DNA of 64,000 nt from Heliocidaris tuberculata (Eukaryota; Echinodermata; Echinoidea; Camarodonta; Echinometridae). The notes under the pieces are model-generated. The model was not told the DNA's origin. It searched no databases and saw nothing but the letters and a program-made list of their open reading frames with translations. Numbering within the stretch: the stretch's first letter is position 1; each line of letters begins with the position of its first letter. The translations under genes were made by a program, and so were the position numbers. Positions 23,930-37,063 of this stretch are shown in pieces. The stretch is from assembly GCA_025618425.1 (NCBI GenBank), contig CM046838.1, forward strand, positions 16,951,129-17,015,128, written 5' to 3'.

Positions 23930-26900
23930 GTCTGAAAATGCTTTAAAGAAATGAGATGAGTTTAATTTTTAATACTTGCATGTGTATAATTCTCCCCAAT
24001 CTTCATACTATCTACCTTCAGAGTTTAATGTAAAGTTCTCACATAATTCATCTTTAAGTCTTATCCATTTTAATGCCCGAAGTTTACAGAAAAACTTTGA
24101 AAATATTTCTCAATTCTTGTCAACGATAAATCATTCTTTCTCTTTTATAGCAATTTCTGAAACTTGGATATGTGATACAACCTCAGTTAATTGCAATCTA
24201 GATGGTTATAATTTTTTGAATGTTAACAGGATATATGGACGAGGGGGTGGTGTTGCGCTATTTGTGAAAAGAGATATAGTATATACTGTAAGAACAGATA
24301 TCGTTTATAATCAAGAATCCAATTTAACATGTGAATATTTGTTTATTGATTTCTTAGATGTAAACCACAAGAGGTCTACTGTTGGTGTCATACATAGAAA
24401 ACCAGGATCAGATCATGAAATATTTTTTGAATTTTACAACAATGCTGTTAATACATTAAGTAATGAACGTAGGAATATTTATATCACTGGAGATTTTAAT
24501 ATTGATTTGTTTAAAGATGATGATACTGTTAATGAGTTTCTAAGGCTTAATTCTGTACTTGGTATATTCCCGATTATACAAACCCCAACTCGTATTACAT
24601 CAAGCACTGCTACCCTTATTGATAATGTATTCACCAATGTACTTGATTCAGAATTTGACTCAGGTAGTCTCTGTTCTGATGCTAGTGATCATTTACCCAT
24701 TTTTCTAGTCTATAAAAGTTCTAATAATAATACTTATCAACCAAGTTCAATTCGTTTTTTTCGTAAATACTCGGATAACAATATACTTAATTTTCAATAT
24801 GATCTTTATCATGAAGAGTGGACCAATCTTTATAATATAACAAATGCTAATGATGCGTATTCCTTTTTTATTAATCGTTTTACTCAGTTGTTTGACAAAC
24901 ATTTTCCTTTGTTAAAAAGTAAGCTCACTAAAAGAGGCATGAAAAAACCATGGATAACAAAGTATTTATTGAGATGCATAAAGAAAAAAAATCGTTATTA
25001 TAAACAATTTCTCCAAAACAATACCTTGGATAATGAAAGAAAATACAAAAAATATAGAAATAAGTTAAACAATCTGATAAAGCATGCAAAGAAATCATAT
25101 TTTTCTAACAGATTGAAGTCATTTAAATATAATACAAAACAGACTTGGTCAGTTATCAATTCATTACTAAATAAGCCTAGAACATCTTTGCCTGAATATT
25201 TTACTAATGAGACTGGAAATGTTTGCGATCCACAGCATATAGTAAATGAATTTAATCAACATTTCATAAACTGTTGTAGACAGATAACTAATTCAATGAC
25301 CACTTCTCCTAATAATACTTCTTTTAAAGACTATCTGACTGGTTTTATCAACAATTCTATTTACTTTAATCCCATAACAGAACATGAACTTATAAACATT
25401 AGTAATTCATTACACAACAGTAACTCTGCTGGATTTGATAATCTTAGTACTAACTTAATTAAAAAAATAATATTTTATATTGTACATCCTTTGATTTTTA
25501 TATTCAACCTCTCTCTTTCTACAGGCATAGTCCCAGATAAACTAAAGATTGCTAAAATAACCCCTGTATTTAAAAAGAATGATCCTCATAAATTCGATAA
25601 TTATAGGCCCATTTCCATTCTGCCATCCATATCAAAATTGTTAGAAAAATGCATTTATAATCGACTATATTCATTTTGTTTAAATAATGATATTCTTACT
25701 CACTCACAATATGGGTTTAGGAAAAATCATTCAACTACACATGCTTTGATAGATTTACAAGATAAAGTTTTATCAGCAATTCATACTAATAAATTTTGTA
25801 TTGGCATTTTCATGGACCTCTCCAAAGCTTTTGATATAGTTGATCATAGAATACTCTTGTCAAATTGGAACATTATGGGATTAGGGGCTTACCACTAAGT
25901 TGGTTTGAAAGTTATCTTTGTAATAGATCTCAATATGTAGTTTATAACAGTAATTCTTCCAATTTTTCTTCTCTTTAATGGGGTACCACAAGGTTCAATC
26001 CTAGGTCCTTTATTGTTTTTAATTTATATAAATGATCTTTCACATTCATCTGACAAATTTGATTATATCATGTACGCTGATGATACCACTTTAATTTACA
26101 CCCAACCTAACACTCGTAATTTACAAAATGATATCAATACTGAAATAGATAAAGTAACAAAATGGTTCAAATCAAATAGATTGTTGATAAATCCTAGTAA
26201 AACAAATTACATTACGTTCTACCATAGGAAGTCTAATCTAACTGATTCATTTGATAGTTTACTTCTTAAAATCAACAATGATCCAATAAATAAGGTTAAT
26301 AGTGTTAATTTTCTTGGGGTATACATTGATTATAATATGCATTGGGATACACATGTTAATAAGGTCACTCAAAAGGTATCTAAATGTATCGGTATATTGT
26401 ATAGATTAAAAGATTCGCTTCCGCCTTCTGCTTTAATATTATTATATAATTCATTTATGCTCTCATACCTTAATTATTGTGTTGCTGTTTGGGGCAATTG
26501 TAGTCGAACTAAATTAGATAAATTATTTACATTAGAGAAAAAGGCCCTTCGCATATGCCTGGGATGTCCCTATCGTGCCTCTTCTGCCCCATTGTTCAGT
26601 AAATTGAAAACTGTTAATATTTTTGATTTGTACTATTACTCCCTTGCTCTCCTTGGTTTCTTTTACTTTAAAAATAAATTACCCTCTAATATTTCTCAAA
26701 TGTTCACTCTTAATTACCAGATACATAATCATGATACCCGTTTTAAGGATTCTTTTCACTTATGGCCAGTAAAAACAAATAATGCAATGAAATCAGTACG
26801 ACATAATTTCCCTGTAATTTGGAACTCAATTCCCAAATGTATTTCTAATTGCAATACAATCACTTCTTTCAAAAAAAAGTTGAAGCTTTTTCTTTCTCTT

Positions 26901-27172
26901 AAATATGTATAGTTATTTTTCTGTTCCTATTTTTCTTTGTTGTCTATATTTGTGTTATATTTTTAGTTTTAGTTTTATATTTGTCTATTTGTTGTCTATA
27001 TCATTTTCGCAATATTTTTAGGGAACTATGCTTGTACAAGGCCCAAGGGCTTTATTTATGTAGTTCCCCATTTAATTTTCTTATTTCGTTTATGACTTAT
27101 TTTGTATTTGTTTCGAATGTACTTTTTAATTGAAAATGAAATAAATGAGAATTGAATTGAATTGAATTGAAT
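23930..27172 (+). mobile_element. Non-LTR retrotransposon (Jockey-superfamily type), 5' end undefined
   Basis: One element carries an apurinic-type endonuclease and reverse transcriptase, a 3' UTR, and a terminal pentanucleotide tail (GAATT)n at about 27148-27172. Just before the tail is a GTACAAGGCCCAAGGGCTTT word flanked by GGAACTA and TAGTTCC, a possible 3' hairpin recognised by the element's own reverse transcriptase. A microsatellite-like tail rather than poly-A is usual for CR1/L2/Daphne-like groups. No ORF1 (gag-like) is visible upstream, so the element is either 5'-truncated or a single-ORF type. I saw no convincing target-site duplication. Confidence 0.8.
23976..26912 (+). pseudogene. 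Endonuclease/reverse transcriptase ORF of the LINE, frame broken twice
   Basis: The first open part (23976-25898, 640 codons) has endonuclease motifs in order: HFNARSL near residue 31, ISETWI, GDFNIDL and SDHLPI. It then has a Lys-rich linker and reverse transcriptase blocks KIAKITPVFKK, NYRPISILPSISK, YGFRKNHST and FMDLSKAFD. The second part (26013-26912) has the catalytic YADD (MYADDTTLIY), NFLGVYID, the SYLNYC region and a C-terminal WN.IP..I domain. Conserved blocks show that about one base is lost near 25863, and the frame changes again near 25978 before NGVPQGSILGPLL. The domains are otherwise well kept, so inactivation is recent or the breaks are sequencing errors. The product would copy the element RNA at nicked genomic DNA. 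Confidence 0.85.
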
Positions 27173-27556
27173 TTGCATGAATTAAAAAATTAATTCCCTG
27201 TTTTAAATTACCAGGATCACATTTAGGTGTGGGGGGGGGGGGGGGGATATATCAGTTTTTGTAGACAACTAGTCATGTGAGCATCTTATAAAGTAGATTG
27301 TATTAATCACTTTGCCTGGCACAGAGATTTTAATGATTTCCTAAGTGAATTTTCAAAGCTACCTGACTGGGCTTCCTAATCAGATTATGTCTCTACTTAC
27401 ATGAGTGAGGCAACTAGCTGTCAGAGAAGGGTGTGTTCTTTTGTCAAAACTGAGCTCACAAGAATTTTGGACTGAGCACCTTTCCGAGAACCAATGCCCT
27501 CTCAGTGTTAGAGGATTGTTTGTTTGTTTGTTTTTTTTTTTTCTGATCTCAGACTC
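27173..27556. other. Intronic DNA without recognised features
   Basis: Contains a G run (27229-27246) and a TGTT/T-rich stretch near 27518-27542. Confidence 0.6.
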
Positions 27557-27636
27557 TTAACCTGTTGATTACTGAATTCTCTAATTCCAATAGGCTTAAT
27601 ATAGGTACCACCCAGTTCCTATAGGCAATGGGTTAA
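27557..27636. mobile_element. 80-bp TTAA-ended miniature element, copy 2
   Basis: Same length and end words as 1214-1293 (TTAACC..GTTGA at the left, CAATGGGTTAA at the right), with about a dozen differences. Confidence 0.7.
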
Positions 27637-27698
27637 CCCAGGTGGAAACTTTTAGATGGATCTTTCTTCTTCTTTTACTGCTGCTGCTACATCTACCG

Positions 27699-28195
<497 letters not shown>

Positions 28196-28269
28196 ATGCG
28201 CATGTATGCAGTTATTTCAACTGTCACTCTACTTCTTATACTACATTGTACTTCATTACAAAGAGCTGC

Positions 28270-28302
28270 AAAATCTACCAAATTAGTAATTTGGTAGATT
28301 TT
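28270..28302. repeat. Perfect 15-bp stem hairpin
   Basis: AAAATCTACCAAATT, loop AGT, then AATTTGGTAGATTTT: a perfect inverted repeat. No associated gene or element recognised. Confidence 0.85.
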
Positions 28303-28828
28303 GGGTTTGTTTTACCTGCCAAAAAAGAAAGAAAGTCTCTAGTCATACTTCCAGGGTAGTCCTTCCATGAAGATTAAACAATTTGCAGATAGGAAGTATA
28401 CCATTTTTTAAAGGGGAACCTGAAAATCCTGAGCTAGAAAAGGTGCTGATAGAATGCAAATTACAGGTGTAACCGTCAAGTTTTCAGAAGTGATTATGTG
28501 AAACACTTGCCTGGATGGACAGTTGCATGTAATTCACTTAATATAGATTGTTTCATTGGGTAGTATCTGTAGAATGAATCCTAAACTGCAGTTAAAAAAA
28601 AAAAAAAGTTAACTGTCAGAAAAAGTCTTCCAAAATAAATATTTCAGCATATTTGAAACAAAATAACAGGGTATAAAGGTCAACTGTACTCGGTACAAAT
28701 GACTTTTATCTGCATATATGGACAAGTTATATTTTTTTGGTGCAAATTTTCAAATGAAGTAGAAGTAGGAATAAGGATGGAATGTTTGGATCCATCACAA
28801 TTTATCTTCTGAAAATTCCCTTTAGGTT

Positions 28829-28877
<49 letters not shown>

Positions 28878-29462
28878 AAAGACAAAAATATGGAAAATTT
28901 TTAAAATCATGCAGCCTGATATCCATGCAGTTACAATGTATGAATTTTTGGCCAAGTAAATATACAAAACAAATTTTTTCATGTTGCTAACTGATGTCTT
29001 TATTTCCATGGTGTATGCCCTACGAATTGCCAAACTGATATGATCTAAAAAACTATTCTAAGGTCTTATAACTTTAATCACTTTAAACCTACAATTATAA
29101 TCTAATTTGGCCACAGAAAATTTCTTGCGGAATGAGGTTTTTGGCTTAGCCAATCAAAAATCATATTGTAAATGTATGTCATAGAAAGCATATAAACATG
29201 AGATCGCTTGCCAACAATATTGTCGAGAAATTTTCTCCTTTGGTAAATTACGTGTTTTGCTTTTCCTGATGGAAAGTAAATCACTAAAGGCCATTTTGAA
29301 ATATGGTTCCAAACTCTGAATAAATGATATTTCTTGTTCTAAATAATTAAACAGTCGAGTGAAAGAAAATAGCTTTTTAAAGGCTATCATGAAAATATTT
29401 TTAAAATCTTGATATGCTGTATGTAGGTTCTGTTAGTATTTTGATTCTTGAACACAGAGTTC
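28303..29462. other. Intronic DNA with (AG)n at 28831-28874
   Basis: A pure AG microsatellite of about 22 units within otherwise unremarkable AT-rich DNA. Confidence 0.7.
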
Positions 29463-29658
29463 ATGCCCTTCTTGCTCTCAACAGATGCTATCTTCTGTTG
29501 AGTGCAAGAAGTGTGTTCACTTAATATGCTTTTACACATTAATTAATGCCCTTCTTGCTCTCAACAGATGTTATCTTCTGTTGAGTGCAAGAAGTGTGTT
29601 CACTTAATATGCTTTTACACATTAATTAATGCCCTTCTGGCTCTCAACAGACGATATT
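29463..29658. repeat. 83-bp tandem repeat with internal hairpin
   Basis: Units start at 29463, 29546 and 29629 (the last partial), each opening ATGCCCTTCT. Each full unit holds CTTCTTGCTCTCAACAG, a short spacer, and CTGTTGAGTGCAAGAAG, which pair as a hairpin. The two complete copies are nearly identical, so the duplication is recent. Confidence 0.9.
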
Positions 29659-32600
29659 ATCTAAGTCCAGCATGCATGTATAGGACTCTCAACGGTCTTA
29701 TAGGGCCTCAAAAAAGGTTTGAATCAAAGACCTTCATGGAGGCTTTCCTGATAGGGTTATTTTGTAGTTCTGCAGACTTCAATAGTTCCTCTTGCACTAT
29801 AGGTCAATTCTAATACAGAATCACACCTGTTGTTTAGTGCTGATGTGTCATACAATAGGGTAGCCAAAATGGAATTAAGTATCTCTTTATAGATACATGA
29901 CAGGATGAGTAATCTTTTGTCACTGTGATGTTTTGTTAAATCATGAACTTTGTAGGGGGCCACCACGGTATACTGGTATAGTAGACTGATACCCTGAGAG
30001 GGGATTGATAAAGTCGATAAATTTTATGTCATCTTACTTGACTTTGATAAATCAAGAGGCTGAGAGGTTGCACCCATGCCCTGTGTTCTTATCTTTAGAA
30101 AAGATATTTTACCTACAATTGCCTCTCTAAACCCGGGTGTATAAGATGGGCACTCAGCTGTAATAAACTCCTTGAATACCTTAAGTGCTGTCATGCCATA
30201 TCAATTGGCAGCCGTGCTAAAACCAGGGTTTACACGCACATGTTTGAGATTTTGAAGAACAAAAAAATTACTGTTGCACCAGGGCAGTTTCACTGGTTGT
30301 GCATGTACGTGTATGCTATAAAGATCAGGGAAATGTAAGTATGTAAGCAAGGAAATGCCCTGATGTAAGTACATGTATGGATATTTACACCTGTCTTAAA
30401 AGACAGAAAGAAGAAATCTGTCTAGGGTGCAAATTACGATAATGTTTTGCTCAAGCTTATCTTATTTTCACCTTCGAACAGTTCCCCTAATAATTTAGTA
30501 ACACACCTGTTTGTAATTTCCATAATCAGTTATATTTTATATTTGATTATTTTGAAAACCAATCCCTTATGTCCTCAAAATCATAGCAAGATCTTTGGTC
30601 AGGTGCATCAGGACAACTTCAGAAAGTTTTAAAAAAAAAGCTTTCTACCTGTAGATTATTTTCTATTCTAACAACCTCGTGAAGTTCTCGAAGGAAGAGA
30701 TGCAAAGATTTCTAAGTAAGCAGCAAGCTAAATTTCTTGGTAAATAATAACAATGTCAAAGTTACATGTATATTTCCGTCCTTGATCTTATCACTTCAGT
30801 ATTAAAAATAAAAATGCTCATTTCCTAAAATGATCACAGGGCGAGTATAGGTAGGTCATGCTAAGATGGGCCATTTTCCAAAAGTGCGCAAGGTTTCCTA
30901 GACTGTTTAGTATTCCAGCGATCTGTGTAGTTCTGGAAGGGAGATGTGTTGAGATTTCTGAGAAAATGTGCTGCTAATAGCAGCATTGTGGAGTAGAAAA
31001 TTCCCCCTGCCTCTAGAGTGCCAGTCTTCCAGGTTTATGGGAGTCCGGGGGAAGTCATCATAGCTTACCCATGATGCATTGGAGAAGCTGTCGAGCAGCA
31101 AACTCCGCTGACAGCTGCTTCCTTGTTTTTTCCGCTGCGAGCGTTTCGATTTCGGGATCATTTTCCCCCTTCCCAGCGATAAGCAGGACAGATTTTGTGC
31201 TCATGAGAATGGGTTAAGGTTAGTTTCATGTGGAAGAACTTACAGCTATTCCATGCAAAAGAAAACTTTTAAATGAATATAGAAGATTTCAATTGTACAA
31301 AAATTCTTCTTTGTAGTTTGTTTGAAAGGGGAGTACCGGTATTTACTTTATCCACATAGTATTCAACGATTTGAATTGTGGATTCAACGATTTTTTTAAA
31401 GGATTACTATATCGTCTGCTGAGAGTTGGAAAGGTGTTAACTTTAAACTTTAACATGCAACTTAATTCATTTCTGGGTCTTAATAGAAGCTACTTTTATG
31501 CAAGTTAGTTTGAAAATTTTGAAAATTCTCATTGAAATATATCAGGATGAATAAAATTCATATTATTTAGAATCTATAATACAACATTCATGCTGCATGT
31601 GTGTAAGGAGGTATTACATTTATATACATGTACATGTAGTTTGTTCCCTATTAGTAATTAATTATAATTTTACTCAAGATTATAATTATCCTTTTTATAT
31701 TGTTTTTACCTGTATTACCAAATATCAAAATGATAATACTAATGCAGTAGCAGTGAGGTTTTTAGGACAATTCCGAAACTCACCTAAATCATAAAATGTT
31801 GTACATTATCTATGTTCACAGATTTAGATGTTTGCTTGCGTACAGATCATTCAGTTTCATTAAATATTGAAATGCCTGACAACTGCATGCTTATAAATAC
31901 TCTAAAGTTACTCAACCAGATCACTTGTGATTATTGAAAGACTTTGATAGTTCCTATGACATTACCGCGTGAGCAGACACCCCCAAAAGAGTAAAATAAC
32001 TAGATTCATGTTTTGCGTCATCGTCCCATGTAATGCTCTGCTTATCTTGCTAATTCTTTCAAATTTGAAAGGAAATCAAGTATCAGAAAGATCTCCATTC
32101 TTGCTTAATTTCTCTCAAGTAATTTACATCGAGGACTTGCTGCCTTCGCACTTCGAGCTTATAGAGATTTGCAGGAATTTGAAGCACTCTTTAGGAAAGT
32201 TGTCATGAAGACATTTTATCAGGGAGTGGGCATTTTAATCGTTATGGTAAGATTTAGAAGATTAGTCAAACATTTTCAGATAGGAATGAATTGAAAACTA
32301 CCCTGAATATGTCCAAATTGATGTATGTTGAGTTGTCACATGAAAGATTTTTGGAACATTTTTTTTAATTATTTGTTTCACTTTTCAAAAGATATTAATT
32401 ATGATTTTGTAGTTATGTTTATATTTGAAAATTGGAATGGTTGAACATTCCTTAATATTCCTTTGAACATCAAAGAAGTAAATAAAAGTTTTAAAAAGTG
32501 CCATTATTGATCATCAAAATGTACAAATTGTGTACATGTATGTTTGTCTCATAACCCCCTAATACATAATGTTACCAAATAAATTTTTCCATATTTGCAT

Positions 32601-33556
32601 GAAAAGAAAGATGAAGTTCATGTTATTTTTTGCTTTCACCACAACTTAACACTGTCAGTTTTAAGAGACTGTAACAAATATTGAATTTGACATTTATATT
32701 TCATGGTAAATTAGTCAAATGTGATCTATCCACTAATTGCAAGCAGCGGCATGAGAAACGTAAGAAACTTTTTTTTTTTTACCAAAGAGGCTGTAAAAGT
32801 ATTCAATAATTCTTGCTGTGTTTTTCTCTAGACATTACATAATTTTATTTAATTCCTTTCAAATCTTTCAGGAATAATTCAATTCTAAGAAAATGTGTCT
32901 GGCTCATGTATGAAATTAAAGAGCTGATTGAAAGAGACACACATGACAAGCATTGTAGTACAATGCAAATGGACTTATGTAATAACTTCCTTTTTTCCCC
33001 CGAAAGACTGATTGAGTCATTTTGACCTGAAAACAAATGTTTCCTTGAATATCCTGTAGGGAATCTGTCCATAGTAGTCCAATGTCTCTACCTGAGTGAG
33101 GTTTCTTTTGTTGACTGCATGAAAATGACATGTTTTATATCGAGAGGGCAGGAGGGTCTTGAACTAAAAAGTATAGACTGATAAAGTTAGGCCCAGTCCT
33201 ACTATAGCCATACATGTACTTTGATTAGGTCCAAATATTTATATTTTTAAGTAAAAGTGAAAGTAGTTGTATTATGCATAGTTGTGCTTGAATAATTCTT
33301 GGAAAAGGTGAAAATGTCTGTAACCAAAAGCATTATCTTTGCTGTGTTAAAAGAGCCTCTACTTTGTCTTCAGACTTTGTCTGCATAATGTAGGCAATAA
33401 CAGTGGATAATAACAAAAATCTTTTTTTAGAGAGATAATAAGTCACTAGGTATTTGTTTTTATCAAGAATCTTCATATCCTACATGTACATGTAGACTTT
33501 TATGATGAATATTTTGTCATAGAAGTAGCACAAGAAGCTTTACTCATGATTATAGG

Positions 33557-33559
<3 letters not shown>
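29659..33559. other. Intronic DNA without recognised features
   Basis: 3.9 kb of AT-rich sequence. Open frames up to about 84 codons show no domain. 30907-31161 is slightly more GC-rich and was considered as an exon, but lacks convincing splice sites in a usable phase. Confidence 0.5.

Positions 33560-33605
<46 letters not shown>
33560..33605. repeat. (TA)n microsatellite
   Basis: About 22 uninterrupted TA units. Confidence 0.95.
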
Positions 33606-33607
<2 letters not shown>

Positions 33608-34867
33608 TCATTATCAGGTATGTGGCACTGCACCTCAGCCCATCCATACAGTGAAAGGAAAGCACTCATGCACACTGCATATCCTGGATTCCAGGCTATC
33701 TGCAGTCCTCCAATTTTTTAATCCCTATATTTCAGGCAATAATCATGAGGCATTTTGCCAAATAGAGAGCAAGGTTTCGGCAAAATAATTATTGAGAGTA
33801 AATCTGTCTGGAGGTCAAGCTGAATTTCACCAACCAGGTATATTAACCTCATTATGCTTTTTAGGATAAATCTCTCATTAGGATATATTAATTCAGCAAG
33901 GATAAGGGGTTATGGGAAGGGGTGGGAGGCAGACAGAGAGCCAAAATAGAAGACAGAAGATTGGACGGGATCCTTGGAAGAGCAATACTCCTTATTGAAA
34001 GTGCTACCCTGTATGGAAAAGACTGAAATTAATCAAAGGAATAATAAATCTGTAGATCAGGACTGACCGAAACTGACAGATACATCTACACATAGGCCTA
34101 TATGCCTATCCTTACCATACAGGGTGAGATTTCTACATGAATACAGAATACTATATGTAAATCAAAACATGAATTGAGGCTATATGAAATAAATATGATA
34201 TCATGACCCATGATTTCGAGTCCATGTGATTTGTACATCTTAGCAAATATGTTTAGGAATTCATAGAGTTTCTATTGCAATCAACAGGATCTTGCTTAGA
34301 AACCTGTCATCGCTTGCTAGTCATCCTGCAAGCACTTGCCTGGGATGGAAATATCATGTGCCCAGGATTTTTGTTGTTTTCAACAAATTCTTTTCAGGAT
34401 GAGTACTAGACTTCATCATGTTTCATTTCAGGCTCTAGGGGAAACTACACTTCCTTATTTTCATTCAGATTAAGGGGCACTCTAAGATCCCATCCTTAAT
34501 TTTACAACTTCTCAAATCAAATTTATTGATGGGGGAAATGAGACTTTATGACCATGTCTGCTTTTTAAGGCATAAACTTAATTTTTTAATCAGTTAACTA
34601 GGTATTTATAGGTACGGATATATGTGAAGTGTGTAGATTTAGGCCACCGAATTATGGAGAGCCGAATGTCACCCTCTTTTAATCCTACGAAATAACCATA
34701 GTTCTGGGACTAAATACAAATACAAAAACCGACAAGATTGAATTGATTTCTGATGCTCATTTCATGTCAGAAAATAATTTTGTTTCTTTATTTTCTTATA
34801 TAAATATAGCAATTTATTAACTTAACTTAAGCCAGGCTTAACTTAGGCCACTTTCGAGTATACAGGC

Positions 34868-34868
<1 letters not shown>
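33606..34868. other. Intronic DNA without recognised features
   Basis: AT-rich and non-coding. Confidence 0.6.
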
Positions 34869-34912
<44 letters not shown>

Positions 34913-35066
34913 CATTATTAACATCATTATTTTACTATTATTATTATTATCATTATTATTATTATAATTATTGTTATTATTGTTATCATTATTAACATTA
35001 TTATTATTATTATCATAATTATTGTTATTGTTATCATTATTATAATTATTATTATTATCATTATTA

Positions 35067-35107
<41 letters not shown>

Positions 35108-35167
35108 GTTATTGTTATTGTTATTGTTATTATTATTATCATTATAATTACAACATTATTTCCTGCA

Positions 35168-35288
35168 TTAGGGGGAATCCTATCAATGCAGTTTATTCCA
35201 TCACAATAGAAATTCGACGTTACGGTGAAAGCGACCGTGCGTTAAGGCGAATGATAACAATAGGCTGAGATAAAAGGATTCCCCCTAA
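35168..35288. mobile_element. Small inverted-repeat element in (ATT)n, copy 1
   Basis: 121 bp. The ends TTAGGGGGAATCC and GGATTCCCCCTAA are perfect inverted repeats. The interior shares CAATAGAAATTCGAC and CAATAGGCTGAGATAAAAGG with copy 2. Confidence 0.75.
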
Positions 35289-35301
35289 CACTGGAAAAGG
35301 A

Positions 35302-35358
<57 letters not shown>

Positions 35359-35372
35359 AGCATATCTGCGAC

Positions 35373-35498
35373 TTAAGGTGAATCCTAACAAAATTGGCAA
35401 TTTAATTCCGTTTCAATAGAAATTCGACATCAAGGTGAAAGCGAACATGGGTTAAGGCAAATCTGAACAATAGGCTGAGATAAAAGGATTCGCCTTAA
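35373..35498. mobile_element. Small inverted-repeat element in (ATT)n, copy 2
   Basis: 126 bp. The ends TTAAGGTGAATCC and GGATTCGCCTTAA are inverted with one mismatch. Diverged from copy 1 but clearly homologous in the interior. Confidence 0.75.
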
Positions 35499-35511
35499 TG
35501 TCAAATTTAAA

Positions 35512-35546
<35 letters not shown>

Positions 35547-35632
35547 CATTATTATTATTATTATTATTATTATCATTATTATTATTATTATTATTATAAT
35601 TATTATTATAATTATTATTATAATTATTATTA

Positions 35633-36688
35633 CAAATTCTAAATGTCCCCCATCCTCTCCCCTAATGACACACATAGCGACAATATGTGCTTTTCAGTCT
35701 ATCTGAAATTTGCAGAGCTTTTCCTTCTAGATGCCTCCTCCCCAGTTGCTATTTGATATCAAGTAACTTCATCAAATCCCTTTCCATACAGGTACCTAAA
35801 TTATCAAAGGATCTGAGGGGGAAAAAAGGTCACATGGCTTCAAAATGTGCACTCCTATGTTTTCTCCTTAATCTAATTTAACTACTTTTCTTACATGTAC
35901 CTCACAACATCAGCCTTGTTCCTGAGTTCAGCCTCAACACACCTTTTCTTTCTGTCACTGACTGTTATGCTATCTGCATCTTGAAGTGTGTCCCTGTTGC
36001 CCAGAGTCAGGGAAATTTATCAGATGTTTCGCAATCAGGGAATTTCCCTCGTAAATGATTCAAGGCTTTCTGGAGCAGGGGTACAATTATTTTTCTGAGT
36101 TTTCGGAAAGGAATCTGGTGGAATCTCATTCTGAAATCTTTTTGGATATCCGTCCTAAAGAGCAATCAGCTTTATAAAGAACAGAAAGTGCAAAGGTAAA
36201 ATATTTGTAAAGCTTTAAACTTGGATGCATTGAATTGCATTCGAGATTGGATTAGGCCAAAACTTCTGTATGTAAGCTTCCTTCTGGGGCCTTCATCTTG
36301 CTCTTAAATCACCCAAATTGTAATTCTAGATATTCATTCTGCACCTTTGCTATAGTAACAAGTGGACATTAAATACCCCTTCTCTGTGCTATCATTAAAA
36401 ATATAGTCAATTTTTTTTTTCTATGAGTATTTTTCCTCAATCCCTTACCTTGTTCCTTGTTTAGCCAAGGAGTTGTCACAGATTTTTGATTTAGCCATGA
36501 TATATTTTTTGTTATATATGTACAGTGACAACCCTTTGAATTCCTTCCCTGTTCTCCCCTCTTTTTCGTCGAGGGCTGTGAAACTCACCATCACTTTACT
36601 ACATAATGGTTTTCCTTTCAAATCAACTTGATGTGACCCCCTTGCTGTAACCTCCTTATCTCACCCTTTACTTTTCCCCCAGGCTTAC
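35633..36688. other. Intronic DNA without recognised features
   Basis: Unique-looking, AT-rich and non-coding. Confidence 0.6.
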
Positions 36689-37040
36689 AAGTCTATACGC
36701 CCACTTTTCCTTGGCCCCCATATCAACATGCTTCAGAAACTAATACTGAAACTCTATGATTTCTATTGCTTTTGTTAGTGCTTGTGTTAGCCTTTTGACT
36801 AGACAAGTCTACTGTCCGTTTTTCCTGGGCCCCCATGTCACAATGCCACAGAAACTAAAACTGAAACTCAATTACAATTGTGCTGCTGGTGTTCATGTTT
36901 GTGTTTTGACTTGACAGGTCTGCTGTCAAGACTTCCTGGGTCCCATATCACAATGCCCCAGAAACTAAAACCAAAACTGATTTGCAGCTTTTATAGTGTT
37001 ATTATTTTGACTTGATAAGTTGGGGGCTCCATATATTCTC
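36689..37040. repeat. Three diverged ~113-bp tandem units
   Basis: The word CAGAAACTAAWAC recurs at about 36733, 36848 and 36959, each preceded by TTCCTKGG.CCCCATRTCA. An old tandem array directly left of the 2.1-kb element. Confidence 0.7.
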
Positions 37041-37063
37041 CAGTCACTGTACTAAATCTCAAT

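Larger units (their letters stand above)
34869..35632. repeat. (ATT)n arrays, three blocks
   Basis: Blocks at 34869-35155 (with ATC and GTT variants), 35303-35357 and 35512-35632, separated by two related inverted-repeat elements. Poly-Ile frames on the minus strand are artefacts. Confidence 0.9.

Noticed and set aside
29463..29658. CRISPR-like array
   Set aside because: Fewer than three full units, no spacers, and a eukaryotic context.
30907..31161. Possible minus-strand exon (84 codons)
   Set aside because: No recognisable domain and no convincing splice sites at both ends.
34927..35675. Minus-strand poly-Ile frames
   Set aside because: Translation of (ATT)n arrays.
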